Source: Lamellibrachia satsuma
Lineage: Eukaryota; Annelida; Polychaeta; Sabellida; Siboglinidae
Direction: 5' to 3'
Assembly (NCBI GenBank): GCA_033239005.1
Contig: BSQZ01000105.1
Location: forward strand, 1,183,501 to 1,247,500
Length of the DNA stretch: 64,000 nt
Part shown: positions 20,800 to 34,216 of the stretch, in pieces
Layout of the letters: every line of letters begins with the position of its first letter
Position numbering within the stretch: the stretch's first letter is position 1
Program-made: the position numbers and the translations under genes
Notes under the pieces: generated by a model
The model's database searches: none
What the model was told of the DNA's origin: nothing
The model's input: the letters and a program-made list of their open reading frames with translations, nothing else

Positions 20800-21467
20800 A
20801 AGGCCCAGCGGTGCCCCGATTGTAAGCTGACCGTCTGCAAACAAAGGCACATGCAGAGATGGACGCTAACAAATGCGACAGCAAACATCCAGAAACCTAA
20901 TGCGCCTCTGTAAACGGGGGACCGACCTGCCACGTTACAGGTGACACTGTGACTTCGTAATGTCATTGTTGTCGTTGTCTACCCTGTCAGTCTTTAATTA
21001 TAATGATGACGTTCACACTGACGTTCTACGCCGTGCTATAATGCCAGTATCTCGAGAGACCGAGGCGACATGTGTGTTCGTTGATGCTGGGGTGTCAACG
21101 ACTACACTCATGACATGTATTTTTAGTCATTCATCATTGCCATCACTATCACTATCATTGTCACCATCCATCGTCCTCGGACATAATGGAAACGACAACA
21201 TTCTCCCTCCATATTTCCTTTTTTCATTAGTGAGGTGACCTCAGCTGGCTTCAGGCCTACATGTTTGCTGAGCAGATCAGTGTAAGCCGTAGATGTTCTG
21301 CCCCGCCAATTGTATGGTAGGTCACAATGCCGTTGTGCGTCGGTTATATTGTCTTGCCACCTGACGGCAAGCACGCTGATCATTAGAAACTATAATAATA
21401 ATATTAATAATAGCAATAATAATAGTTGTCAGCATCGACGACATTCCTACAGTAAACCATCTTCACC
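20800..21467. other. Upstream of gene A
   Basis: Contains the presumed promoter-proximal region. No other gene recognised. Confidence 0.3.
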
Positions 21468-21705
21468 GTCACACCGTCACCACCATCACACTGTCACACC
21501 GTCACCACCATCACACTGTCACACCGTCACCACCATCACACTGTCACACCGTCACAACCATCACACTGTCACACCGTCACCACCGTCACCACCATCACAC
21601 TGTCACACCGTCACCACCATCACACTGTCACACCGTCACCACCATCACACTGTCACACCGTCACCACCGTCACCACCATCACCACCATCACACTGCTGTC
21701 TTACT
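21468..21705. repeat. CACCATCACACTGTCACACC minisatellite
   Basis: Imperfect tandem array of units of about 24-27 bp built from caccatcacactgtcacacc-gtcac, with internal CACCGT and CACCAT variation. Confidence 0.9.
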
Positions 21706-23033
21706 GTTGTTGCTATTTAAACATCCATTCTTAACTACATTAACAAGAAGTGAGGTTCTTTTTATCGATTGTAATCAGGAATTGTTTATGTGTCTCAAAG
21801 ACAACACATCAACCACAGTTGTATGCTATCTTAGGAGCCACCATATTCTTATTTGCTATGTTTCTTTTCAATATGTTCATATAATGTACAGACACTTTCC
21901 TTAATAATGGTATAACATCATTACTAAAACATATATTGTTTTGTCCATCAAATGTTATTACATGTACTAAGGATTATTTCTCTGGTATAAATTACAATAT
22001 ATTTCGACAAATGTTACAATTTGAAATTTTACGTTTGTGTTTATATGATTTTATATGATACATGTTAACATATGCCACAAATCAACATAGACAATTGGCG
22101 TGTGTCTTATGTTTAGATGTTGTTTACTGTGTGTGATATGCTATGTCGAATACGTCTCATTGCAAATTCATGTGCTCTGGTTATATGGATTTCATTTTGT
22201 CTACGTAGACTATGATTGTGGATAGTGTGATGTTGGTGTAACGCTAAGCGTTGAAGATACCAGTATTGTATTCACACAGGAAGACCTGAGCTAAATGTAT
22301 CAAATGTCCGGACGAAACAAATAATGGAGTTGAAATGTGATATATAGTTAAACAAAGGTGTTTAATTCCATGACGCATTATAATGTTAACCGTCCATATA
22401 AATACTAACATTTGTTTTGTCTACGATTAATGCTATTCGGTATCTTTGGGTTAATACCGCGTGGGTGTTACTTCCGATATAAACTATACACCGGGTTTTT
22501 AAAGATTAGAAAAAGGAGTGCTTGATTCACTCTCCTAATATTCTGATACTCGAATGACACGTTTTAACAAGACGAATAACTACTCATAGTCGCAAATAAA
22601 TATAAAAGAATAGCAAATGTTAAACAGTGAAGTGGTTTGACTAGTCATTCTTGTCACCCGTTCTTAAGCCGACGTATCGTCTTTCCTACTGATGCTAAAT
22701 GCGAACGTATATGTTCGTCGGTGTTTTCGTCAGCGAAGTCAACGTGTCCTTTCCCCACTGGCTAGTGTTTACGAATAAAGTAACCTGGGCAAATGTTTAT
22801 GTTTTGCTATATAATCGGATGCACAGCAAACGTCAAATGAAAAATGCCATGTAAATTAACAGTCGTAATACAACTCTGTTTTACCGGTCACTACTAATTT
22901 GTTATCTACGGACTTTCACCTTGATGTTCAACATTTTTCTTTCCCTAACACTCTATGTTGATCGAAATATGTTTAAGCTGTTTCGCCATTGACCGTGTTT
23001 GGCCGTCTTTGACATAAAGTAATTTGTGGCTGT
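21706..23033. other. AT-rich intergenic sequence
   Basis: About 1.3 kb with no recognisable gene, RNA or repeat. Confidence 0.35.
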
Positions 23034-23122
23034 GTGTATGTATGTATGTATGTATGTATGTATGTATGTATGTATGTACGTATGTACGTATGTACGTATG
23101 TACGTATGTATGTACGTATGTT
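23034..23122. repeat. (GTAT)n / (GTAC)n microsatellite
   Basis: Tetranucleotide array, pure GTAT first, then mixed GTAT and GTAC. Confidence 0.95.
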
Positions 23123-23377
23123 CACTCATGCATCCGTTTCGCATGTATAGGGCTGAACTTTTGTAGAATATTTGAAATTCCCTGGGGTGGGGTATTACGT
23201 CGACAGAATCAATGTGGACGTTTGACGCAAATCACGTAATCCAGAACAACAGTTACATGCAATTGTCAGCAACGCTCTACGTGTTTGAACCGTTGTTACG
23301 TGATCGACGTCAAACGTCTACCGAAAGCTTCGTGAAACCGGCAGTTGTGTGTATGATAGCACTTTCGCGTCACTGCT

Positions 23378-23692
23378 TCAAGGCAACAGTGGGGACAGTT
23401 TCGTCTGTGCCACTTTCAGGATATTCTGGCTTATGTTCTTCCACTGACTTCGGTAATGCGGTCTCAGCCAGTCTAGACATCGCTGGTTTCGAAGACGCTT
23501 GCCGCATTCCTCTTTTTCGAGGGCAGTTGGGAGTGTTGCTCTTGGTCGCCCTCGCCAGCCAGCGACGTCAGCGGGTGTGAAATATTGGTCTATGGCCGGC
23601 TGAGCGGGGGCTTCACGCGGTATGCGAAGCACATGTCTAAACAGACTCCACCGAGTTTTGATGGCAGACAAGCTTAGTGAGATCACGCACAT
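23378..23692 (-). pseudogene. LINE RT C-terminal fragment
   Basis: 104 codons containing TRWSLFRHVLRIPREAPAQPA and GWRGRPRATLP. These match the conserved (R/K)W-x-x-(F/L)GHVLR ... RGRP tail that follows RT in many LINEs. No RT core lies beside it, so it is a fragment. Confidence 0.7.
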
Positions 23693-25014
23693 TTTCGGTA
23701 GAGGGCGTTGTTCGAGATTCGCTCAGGGTATCTGATGCGGAAGACCTGTCTCAGTTGACGGTGGTGGAATGCATCAACCTGGCCCGTTCCGTTGGCGTTA
23801 GTCCCCACGTGCCCATGTTGTATGTGAGCACATGGACTATAAACACATATACAGTCGCAGCCGGAGCTCTTGGGATACACGGAGGTGTACGTGAATTTTG
23901 TGGAGAAAACATTTGAGTGGGGAGTGTAAGGAGTCATAAGCTCTTGTAGGAGTTACCTTTTTGTTCCGTGCAACGCCGGGCAACTCAATTAGTATTAGTG
24001 TGTTATAATTGACAAGATGCATTGGTTAAACTCTTTACTTTTCAGGCACATTGGAAGTTTGTTGTTGTGGAATATTTTGTGGTATCTTCCAATACATATC
24101 CAACCATATTGCATGCCAGTCATAATTGCCTATTTTGATGTGATTTTATTCCTTATTTCTTGACCAAGGTATTAATAAGATTATAATGAAGTCATATTCC
24201 ACAAGTATGTGTGCTTGAGTGTTTACACATCCTTGCTATGTGATGCATCACACGTTTACGACAGACAATATGTTCCCATTAAAATGTAATTCAGGAACAG
24301 CCTATGCTCGTGAACGCCTAGCTTACTATATTGATCATCTGGATAAATTCGTTGTGATAGCTATGTTGAAAACCATTCCTAGCCCTTCTTAAATCTAGGC
24401 TCGAAAACCACATACATGTAAAACTCGAACAAGGGATCTCTTGGAAACGATTACTAGATGCGAATCAGCAGATTTCTAGCCACCGTTACAAACAAGACTC
24501 TGCTCCCATTAAAATGTAATTTAGGAACAGTTTATGTTCGTGAAAGTCGAGCTTACTGTATTGACATATTGGCCTCACAACGAACTTAGTGTATCCGAGA
24601 GATTATTGCATTTGCTGCGTCAGAGTATATTTATTATTGTCCATCTAAGCTTCTTATTATTCCGTGTTTGTGTTATTTTATGGACATGGTGACGACGTCA
24701 AGTTTTTGATCAATTGATCCCGCTGCAGCTGTTATAACGTGATAAGCTGTTCTCTGGACCACGGTTGCGATTCACACACTGTTATCTGATGCAATCGCTG
24801 TTTATAGTTGCGGTATTGACATCTAATGATGCCTAGCAACATATTCTACTTGAAATACCTAACTTGTGACGCCTTTGGTGGTTAGCATAGCACTACACTT
24901 GTCGACGCCCGTTTCATTTTAGTACTTAAGGTTTAGAGAGTTAGATTTATTGACTTATCCGTTGAGAAACTCTTTCTCCCACTTTCTCTCTTTCTCTACA
25001 TCTCTCTACCACAA
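23693..25014. other. Intergenic sequence with a 70-bp direct duplication
   Basis: Mostly unassigned. About 70 bp around 24270-24340 (cccattaaaatgtaattcag ...) is repeated with changes at about 24498-24566. Confidence 0.5.
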
Positions 25015-25155
<141 letters not shown>

Positions 25156-25879
25156 CTACAGCAGCCCAACCCCCTCCCCCACATATAATCAATCACAATC
25201 AACTAATTAGTCGATCTCCACTCCCCCGCCGTCTTTGTAAGCACCTATGCTTATATGTCTCCCAGTCTCTCTCCCTCTCTCTACTGCCCCCTATCTCTCC
25301 TCCTCTACCCCCTCATAGTCGCTTAGAGTATATCTTCGAATCATTTGAATCGAGCTCCGACCTCTGTTCTTCTCTGCTACAGTCGTGATTGTGACATCGT
25401 CTCAAAGTGATGTAAGGCAAACAGGGTGAAGAGAACGTCAGAAAATTAGTAACGATATCTAGTATATTAATTCTGTGTTAATCTTGACACTACTGGCGCA
25501 GTGGCGCCCCATACACTTAGTGCGCCTTACAATGTGACGGAGACTTACACGTATACATCTCATTAAACTCGTTTTGGTATAACCTCTAATTTAGTTGTTT
25601 ACGTATATCCCGTTGTAACAGCATGACACTACGAGGTGGCATTCGGATTTTAGAATAATAACGGCACGTCTAAATAATAATATCTTGGTCTTTGTCTTTT
25701 ACGCACCCAGGGCCCCAAACAAAACGTTTGTGTCATACACTCACTACCTCCCCTCTCTCCCCCCGCTCCGTCTCTCTCTCTATCCGTCTCTTTCTCCCCC
25801 TCTCTCTCGCTTTCAGATTTTATTCATTATGTTATTTTAGTGATAACTGGTACTGCACATGCTGCCATCTACTGGACAA
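25156..25879. other. Pyrimidine-rich intergenic sequence
   Basis: Repeated CTCTC-rich stretches (25260-25310, 25740-25810). No gene recognised. Confidence 0.35.
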
Positions 25880-26315
25880 AATAGTATACAACCAAGAAAT
25901 AAGCTGGAACGACGGTGGTTACAACAATAACCCCACTGCGCTACAATTCAAGCCAGTCTATAAGCGTCTGCTCATGCGACACAGCATCAAAACAACTGGA
26001 AACTTCATAATTCAAGACAACAAACACGTCTTAGGTGTCATGCTAGACACATCATCATTCACTGACATCCATATCATGAGAAAGTACGATCTTCTTGAGC
26101 GACATCCCATTCAAGAAGATCATGATTATGCAGATGTCCCCAACGTTGCAACTACATCTGCGTACAAGTCAGCTGTACTTCACTACATTGCCGGTTCTGT
26201 TGTCCGAATGGTGAAAAAACGGATACCATGCCCAGTATGTGTTGAGGCCCTAAAGGCGGGAGCAGACGAGACCCTACATCCCTTCCTTGGACAGAAACAC
26301 CGAGGGGACTGGTGA
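25880..26315 (+). pseudogene. P-element-like transposase C-terminal fragment
   Basis: The open frame contains GGYNNNPTALQFKPVYKRLLMRH, read here as GGYNNNPTALQF followed by YKRLLMRH, then YIAGSVVRMVKK and CPVCVEAL. The NNPTALQF-x-AYKxLL block followed by (Y)IAGxVxRK and CxxC is typical of the C-terminal half of P-element/THAP9-type transposases. The catalytic half and THAP zinc finger are missing, so this is a remnant. The upstream ATG at 25692 is in pyrimidine-rich DNA and probably not real. Confidence 0.68.
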
Positions 26316-26397
26316 AGCCTTCCGAAAGTGCTGTATTAGTCTGTCAGGAAACACAGAAATGTGTTCTCTTTGTGTTAAAGGCAACATGCGGAAAGAC

Positions 26398-26622
26398 CAG
26401 ACCCCTAGTGTATGTGGGAAGAGCCAGCGCCTCTTGGCTTGAATGTGAGGTAAGGTCTTCCCTTGTGCTGTCCAGACCCCTAGTGTATGTGGGAAGAGCC
26501 AGTGCCTCTTGGCTTGACTGTGAGGTAAGATCTTCCCGTGTGCTGTCCAGACCCCTAGTGTATGTGGGGAGAGCCAGTGCCTCGTGGCTTGACTGTGTGG
26601 TATGATCTCCCCCTGTCCATGT
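26398..26622. repeat. 75-bp tandem repeat (x3)
   Basis: Three units starting agacccctagtgtatgtggg, the third diverging at the end. About 34 bp spanning a unit junction also occurs at about 47727-47760. Confidence 0.88.
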
Positions 26623-26705
26623 GCTGTCCTTGTCTTTGTGTTTGTGTGGGCTGAGGGAGGGCCAGGATCTGCACTCGACAATGAGGTCAGACTTTTCCGC
26701 TAGCC

Positions 26706-27370
26706 AATATTTAACAAGATTGCCATCCAAGGCAAAGGCCCAGATGGTAAGTGGACAAGGAAGCCATTGGTTTATCAAGATTCCAACATTTAAAATGTAT
26801 GTGTAATCCGCCCTCCTGAGATATGTGTCAACCTTGTTTTAAACATATTCACGCTGCTAGTAGTTACACAATATGTAAATAATTTGTTCCATTCATTGAT
26901 TGTCCTCTGTGAGGACGAGTACTTCCTGATATCCAATCGACACTGAGCTTTTACTAATGCTACTTCATGTCCTCTAGTTCTATAATCTTTCTTTCTTGAG
27001 AAAAAAATATTTCTATCAATATTTTCATACCCATTCAATATCTTAAAAAACTTCAATTTGTTCTCCTCTGTATTCTTTTAAGCGTATCTATATCCTTCTT
27101 ACGATATGGTCTCCAAGCTTGTATACAGTACTCTAAATAAGGCCTAACTATTGCTTTATACAGAGGTATAATTAGTTTTTTCTCCTTGTATATTATATTT
27201 CTCCCAACCAACCCAAAAATGTGATTACCCTTTGAGGCTGTAATACCACACTGCTCTGAAACTTTCATATCACATTATTGTAACTCCTAAGTCCTTTTCT
27301 TTTACACTAGTACCCAGAACAGTATCTCCCATTTTATGGTTTTGTCGCATTTCTGCGAATTTCTATTATA
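26706..27370 (-). pseudogene. CR1-like LINE 3' end (RT tail plus 3' UTR)
   Basis: Minus-strand blocks: HKMGDTVLGTSVKEKDLGVT (27345-27285), IPLYKAIVRPYLEYCIQAWRP (27180-27115), then FKILNGYENIDRN and WNKLFTYCV with a terminal FKTRL (27056-26790). This is followed directly by the family 3'-UTR segment (26782-26706) ending in a TCTTGTTAA motif. Frame changes show decay. It is the same family as the copy at 32.6-33.4 kb. Confidence 0.8.
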
Positions 27371-28437
27371 TGAACTATTTTTCTGGATATAGTGAGGTAA
27401 ATGTTAGCGTGTATATAGACGGATGGCATAAACAAGTTATTTAATGATATTCAAGTGTTGTGTGGGAGCCCACATTGGAAGTTTATTTTTAGGCATGGGG
27501 CACGAATAGGTTATGCAATAATTGTACCCATGATGTTTTAGCTTTTGGCGTGGCACAATAAGGACCGTCCGCATATGTTTATTAATTTTGATTGGCTACC
27601 GCCGACCTTGTGATGTGGTGGGAAAGTTACCAAGCGATGGGTATAAGAGGCGAAGTAAAGTGTATTTAAGAGGGGGCCAGAGCACACAAATGCGGCATTA
27701 GATTTGCGACGTCGCAAAACCCTCTACAACTTTGCTCGCATTGACAACGGCGAGTGAAAACCCAGACAGTACAATGCCACGCAAGTAATTACTGCGCATT
27801 GTTTGACAGTATGCAATGACCGTCTGCATCGGTCGGCCGACGGCCGACATACAAAGCGTTCAGCCGACTGTTCAGCTGCTTTTCCACGCGCGCGACACTT
27901 GTGCATCAAGAACCCGTTCAACTGTCTTCCCCGTGTGCGACATCAGAGCGTCCGCGTTAGTCGTCGTCAGGAAACGTCGCCGTCTCCACGATCTATTGAC
28001 ATCCGGCCTACTATCGTCCAGCCGACAACAAGCTCGACACCGCTGCGATCGAACGAAACCCGTATCGCCTGCGTATTCAGCTGGCGGTGAGATCATGCGA
28101 CCGACGGCCACATCAGTTATCGTCCTATTCAACCCAGCAGAGTGACGCGAACGGTATTGTTGACTTTGTGTGTCATAAGGCACGCTTCTGTGACTGTTTA
28201 TTTTGTCTTTGGAGCATTGTATTATAAGTGTGAAATACGCCTTTCTGCTTGTGACGAATTTATTAACATTGATGTCTGTGGTACGGTCTTGAAGGGGAAT
28301 AGCCTCACCGGTGAAATTTCTTATATTCATAATGTTGAGCTTAATTTAAGTATTTGTTTAATCCACAAATTTCAGTACGTTGATTATATTATATTATCAT
28401 CCAAGTCATCGATATTATATTAAGAATAATAAAAGTC
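27371..28437. other. 1.07-kb unassigned block between two LINE pieces
   Basis: Noticeably GC-richer in 27600-28150 than the surroundings, with TATA-like motifs near 27640 and 27660. Overlapping open frames on both strands are probably composition effects. It could be a solo LTR or other insertion; no terminal repeats were established. Confidence 0.35.
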
Positions 28438-29245
28438 ATAATGCTGATCCTTCTGGTACCCCACTCAAAACTGATTTCTTGTTTGAAACCTCCCCATCTA
28501 CTACAACACGCTGACTTCTGTCAGTCAGCCATTGTTCTATCCAGTCAGTTATGCTATCCCCGATACCACGGGCTTTTAATTTAAGTAGTAAACTTTTATG
28601 TGGCACTTTGTCAAAAGCTTTCTAAAAGTCTAAGTATATAGTATCTACTGGTGATCAATCGTCTAGCCAATTAGTGATTTCTTCCAAAAAACGTAACATA
28701 TTTTGTTAAGTATGACCTCGCTTTTAGGAAGTCATGTTGAGATGGATTTAATAATTTATTCTCAATAAGGAAGACCATATGGTCTTTGATTAATATTTCT
28801 AATAATTTACAAATCACTGATGTTAAACTCACCGGTCTGTAATTTTCTGACTTATTTCTCGAACCATTTTTAAATAATGGTATGATGTTTGCTTCTTTCC
28901 ATTCAACAGGAACAACCCCCTCTTAATGACAAGTTGAACACTCTTGCAAGTGGTATACTAATTTGTTCTACTGTTTCCATTTGTAGTTTTGGAGAAATTC
29001 CATCCACTCCCGGTGATTTATTGTCCTTCATTGCCTTTATTTTCTTAGCTATCATTTCTGGGTTACAATTAACTGCCCCAAATAATCAGATTTCACCTCC
29101 TGAAATTTAGTATATGGAACTGCTAACGAACTAATATCCTCTCTGGTAGACACTGAACTGAAGTATCCATTTAGGTCTTCCGTCATTAAAAACCTTGTGA
29201 TATTATATTTCCAGCACTGTCTTCTCTGATCCAACCTTGTCTCTT
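28438..29245 (-). pseudogene. LINE RT N-terminal/palm remnant
   Basis: Minus-strand blocks from right to left: a KSPGVDGISPK region (about 29020), NYRPVSLTSV-type thumb (about 28840), KAFDKVPHKSLLLKLKARGI (about 28620-28560), WIEQWLTDRSQRVVVDG and GVPEGSA (about 28460). It stops at the GS of the PxGSxLGP block. It may be the 5' part of the same LINE whose 3' end is at 26.7-27.4 kb. Confidence 0.75.
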
Positions 29246-29302
29246 ACGCATTGTTTACTCCTGATATATGCATAACACCTCTTGCTGTAAGTTTTTATAT
29301 TG

Positions 29303-30823
29303 TCTAATGCAATTAGTGGCAAAATTATTATTTACCCAGTTTATGTAGACATTATTACTGTTTCTGGTATGACAGGTATGGATATCTCAGGTATGCACAA
29401 TGGACATAGCATTAAAGTATTCTGGAAAGTTTCTGTTTACTAGTTTAAAATAGAATTTTAATTGTTGGGAGTTTTAAAATATCATCCAACCTATGTTCTT
29501 GAAAATGGGGTTGGAATGAGCATTATATTTGGAAGATGTTATAGTTCTCAGATATTTGCTTTGCCTGTGGCACCTTATAATGCAACAGAATGAAGACTCC
29601 CTTTTATAACGCACAACCGCATGCAGGCCTATACCAGATGTCTGTCATGGTCAACCAGGGTTACTGCGGAGTTGATTAGCACTGTGAGAAACTGCAACGA
29701 ATATTAACGTTATCTATGGAAACCCCCAAACACAGTGCACGTTATCGTAGTGTTAAACTGCTTTATATGTTCACACCACAACAATGTACAGCCCTGGCTC
29801 CGTACTCTCAAGAAATAAAGTCAACAAGTGTACCCCGTGGCTGGTGTAAACAGATGGAAACAGATGGAACGACAGAGGGAGATTTTGGTTGTGGACAGGA
29901 GGAAGACACCGAGGCTTCACTTGCTGACGACACATTTAGGACAGAAACTGTGATGTGATGGGACAAACTCTAAGAAATGCACGCAGGAAAACTGTCAAAT
30001 AGACATGATGGTAGAAGGACATTGTGCATGTGAACACTCTCATACCGATCATCGTAAGTGGTTCATCTATCCTGAATAAAATTTAGTACTGACTATAAGT
30101 GTTCTCATTTGATTAATAGCAGAACCATTGTATTAAAAAAGTGTGTGTGTTTTGTGACAAGATTTCTGGAGGTAAAAGTATAATGTCATAGAATTCCATC
30201 ATCTCCTGCCATTATATCCCAAGCTCGGCTATTCATCCCTGCCCTTTCGAGGGATCTCTTAATACTATTCCTACATCTTAATTTCGATCTTCCTCTTCTC
30301 CTTCTACCGCACTCTTCTCTCTTCCATGCTCTCTTTGTCACTCTCCTCACACATTCTCTGTCCTGCCAATTGCAGTCTACTCCCCACTACCTTCGTTTTC
30401 AGGTGTTAATTTCCAGTCTCCTCTTAATTACCCCATATTCGTTCTGTCTTACCTATTCTATTCACTTACATAATTAGACACATACATACATAATTAAATA
30501 CTACATACATCACGTGGTACACTTGCAGTGCAAACAGAAACACTGGCTTCTGAAACAGCCTGTATAGCTTTCCTTAATATAGTTAACTCCGACTTCAACG
30601 CTAGATGAATTAGCCAGGGTTGATTAACTATTTATCTCAATACACACACATTGTCTTCCGGTAATTATAGAAAAACTGACGAAGAGGGCTACAAGATCTT
30701 GGTATGGATACTGGGTATGATGGTATGAAATGGGTTAATTTACTTCGCGCTCCTACTCGCACGTGTACAGTCGTCACCTATTGGGTGTGCATAGTAACAA
30801 ACTTTCGAGGTTTCGAAATTGTT
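29303..30823 (-). repeat. Unnamed dispersed repeat, copy 1
   Basis: Closely similar along its length to 45246-47099. At 30420-30190 (minus) it holds a LINE tail fragment with GRRRRGRSKLR-type and RSLERAGMNSRAW motifs; its left end begins inside a different LINE C-terminus (NNFATNCIR). It looks like a composite of LINE pieces that spread as one unit. Confidence 0.75.
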
Positions 30824-32630
30824 TGCAAGATGGCGCCACTTATAATCGAATGCTCCAAAAAGAAGATGAGCCAACTATAATATATTATATCTTAATAACA
30901 CGAACTTGAATGATAATAAACGATGCTAATTTTTTTAGAATATTTCACTAAAAACAGCACTACTTCATAATCTAATAATAAATGCGACTCTACGTCTATA
31001 CGTATTGTTGGCATATGACATGACGTCACTCGGCAACGCTTCGTCGTTCGGCGCCGCACTCAAAAAACATTTCTATTACTAGTTATGGTATGTATTATGA
31101 TAGGCAAAATTGTTCGCCCCACTCTTCGTCTCTGGGGCGAAAGTCGACTCCGGGTTTTACTAACTCGCCAATTTGGGCTTTCCGTAGCCAAATGGCTACG
31201 GAACTAATAACTTAAGTTTTAAAATCGATACACACTAACCGTTTCACATACGTATTCCGTGACATACAACCGACACTTAGTCTTAGGCGTCAAGAAACTG
31301 AAGAAATGTGCTCCAAATAGTTATTTATGAGTACATTTATCGGTCACACAGAAAAGATTTCATAAATAGCCGCAATACTGTGCACGTGATGTTGCCTTTG
31401 GGTCACATGATCAAACGCGATTTCGTGTAGAATGAGGCCAGAATGGGCCAGCAGCACATACATAAATAAAACACCCGTTAGTAAGTTAGTAGTTTATAGG
31501 GGCATTATTAATGATGTAACTCTACGGCCAGCAGACGGCAATTCTTAGCGTGACCTTATATAGATCTATGGAAATCCCATTTGCTATACTCGCTCACAAC
31601 AACATCCGGTTATATACAAACTTTGACAAGCACATGCGTTCTGACAAAAAGGTAATAATTTCACACTTTTACATGGTTATTGTCAGGTAACTTTAGTGAT
31701 ATACATATAAGAATGCATACAGACACAAAAGACGTGTTTATTGCTCTGTTTATGGCGTTTTTGTAAGGTTTCATGTTTCATGAAAATACTTACGCTTTTG
31801 ATGAAAGATATCTTCGCCCCTACTACAGCAACAGCCAGATAGAAAAAATTGTAGGGCGATTGACTTTGTCTAGTATTATGATAACTATTTCAGACCTGGA
31901 AAAGTATTAAAATCTTACTGTACGTTTTTAGTTTGAAGCTGCACAATACAAAGAAGTAGACGCCGACGAATTTGCCAGATAAGTGACGTTTGTCCGGATT
32001 TGAAGATCGTTTGACAAGTATAACACGCAATCGCAATAATTTTATTTGAAATCGATGGCATTTGATCTACCGCTTGTTGTTTACATAATATGTGTGTGTT
32101 TTGTGGAATCGTTGTGGGTGAATGCACACGTATAAGTGAAAACAGTAATATATAAATCGTTGTCCCGAATACATTTTAACAGGGCCATCTCGTCGAAGTA
32201 GATTCTAGAAGACGCCATTGTCATTGACATCTCATTGCCAGGCATTGCCATTGGCCATTGGCATTGCGAAAATTAGATCGGCTAATCAGCGAGTAGTGCA
32301 AAAGTATCGACCAAGACGATCTCGCTTCTATAACGCTGCCATATAATGACATTAATCTAGTGATTTTATGTTATATATTACAGTTGTCATTCAACTTGTC
32401 AATGTCTTAGAACGAGGCCTTCCAGTTTCTAAGATACTACGGATTAATGCGCTACATTCTGTCAGTGTCAGTACACTTGTGCGTTGTGTTTTCTAGGGTA
32501 TTCACCTGTATGTGCATGCCTTCTGATGTTGTGACTTAATTGTACTGTTTACACTTTACAGTAAGTGCATACACAGTGTTCTCCCACAATGCCTTAAGTT
32601 TATGGTGGTCAACTGGCTTCTTTGAACAAA
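30824..32630. other. Intergenic sequence
   Basis: About 1.8 kb with no recognised gene or tandem repeat. Confidence 0.35.
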
Positions 32631-33412
32631 TTCTTCACACAGGATGATCTAGATAAATTAGTTAAATGATCAGAAAAATGGCAAATGTTATTAAATTTTG
32701 GGAAGTGTAAATGCATACATATAGGACATGGAAATATGGACGAAGAATATAGAATGGGGGATACTGTACTAGGTAGAACCACACAAGAAAAGGACTTAAA
32801 AGTAACATTTAGTGCTGACATGATAGTTTCAGAGCAATGTGGGCTTGCTGCTTTAAAAGGAAATCAAGTTCTAAGGCTAATTATGAGAACTATCATGTAT
32901 AAGGAGAAACAGCTAATTGTACCCCTGTATAAAGCAATAGTTAGACCACATTTGGAAAATTGTATTCAAGCATGGAGGAAAAAGGACACAGACAAGCTAG
33001 AAAGAAAACAATGAAGAGCAACTAAAATGATTTCAGAATTGAGAGACCTTAGTTATGAAAGCCGCTTATTACACTGTGGTTTAAAATAGTGAACGGTTAT
33101 GAGGATGTTGATAGGAATATGTTCTTCAAACTTAAAGAAGGCAGAGGACACAGAATCATTAGTTAAGGAGCAGTGTAGGTTGGACATAAGAAAGTACTCT
33201 TTCTCACAAAGGTAAATGAATGGAACAAACTGCCAACTGATTGTGTTAATGCTAGTAGTGTGAATATATTTACAAATAGAGTTGACATATCTGATAAGGG
33301 TGGACTACACATAGATGAGAAAATTGTTGGACTCTATAAGCCAATGGCTTCCTTGTCCACCTGCCATGTGGAAATTGTTTGGGATGGCAATCTTGTTACA
33401 TCTTGTTAAATT
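32631..33412 (+). pseudogene. CR1-like LINE 3' end (RT tail plus 3' UTR)
   Basis: Reads DDLDKLVK, then a stop, then WQMLLNFGKCKCIHIGHGN, MGDTVLGRTTQEKDL, IVPLYKAIVRPHLENCIQAW and KDTDKLERKQ (frame 32685-33014). Frames break after this but the C-terminal region (VNGYEDVDRN, WNKLPTDCVN) continues to about 33300. The conserved 3' UTR (33340-33412) follows, ending in ATCTTGTTAcATCTTGTTAA-type repeats. 5'-truncated and inactive. Confidence 0.83.
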
Positions 33413-33825
33413 CCATTTTTTTCAGAGGGATTTTGCTTTTTAAAGTATGCTATTACATGTAGTATTTAGTGAAGTTATTTCTTGAGTTTTGATTGTTATG
33501 GCTTATATGTTCACGATGATGTAACTTTGTCCCAAATGTTCCAATATTATGATTTTTCAGTATGTAATTTCACATATACGGTAATGTATTACTATTAGCA
33601 GATGAACGTTTTTTCAGTGCCTCATAATATTTTATTAATGTTATAAATGATAATTTGAAAGTATTGTAGAAGTAAATTGTATATGTGATGGCGTTAATTA
33701 ATCTCTTCGGTTCTAATACAATGTTCTTTAAGAATTATTATGTTATTTAACTTGAGTTCCCTCCATATAAAACTTGAATTACATCTGTCATCATCCTTCA
33801 TGCTGTAACCAACAATATTCATACT
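33413..33825. other. AT-rich intergenic sequence
   Basis: Nothing recognised. Confidence 0.3.
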
Positions 33826-34216
33826 CTGAACTGTGATCAAAATCAGCACCCTTCTGAACTGTGATCAAAGTCAGCACCCTAATGAACTGTGATCATGCAG
33901 TTGAAGTCAGCACCCTTATGACCTTTGATCATGCCCTCAAAGTCAGTACCCTTATGACATGTGATCATGCTGTTGAGGTCAGCACCTAATTATCTATGAT
34001 CATACCCTCAAAGTCAGCAACCTTATGACTTGTGATCATGCTCTCGAAGTCAGCACCCCATTGATCTGTGATAATGCCCTTGAAGTCAGCATCCTAATGA
34101 CCTGTGACCATGCCCTTGAAATCAGCTCCCTAATGACCTGTGATCATGCCCTCGAAGTCAGCATCCTTATGACCTGTGATCATACCCTCGAGGTCAGCAC
34201 CCTTATGACCTGTGAT
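33826..34216. repeat. 36-bp minisatellite
   Basis: About eleven imperfect units of the form ttatgacctgtgatcatgcc followed by ctcgaagtcagcaccc. Confidence 0.9.

Noticed and set aside
33826..34216. CRISPR-like regular array
   Set aside because: The units are contiguous diverged 36-bp tandem copies without unique spacers, and the DNA is eukaryotic.
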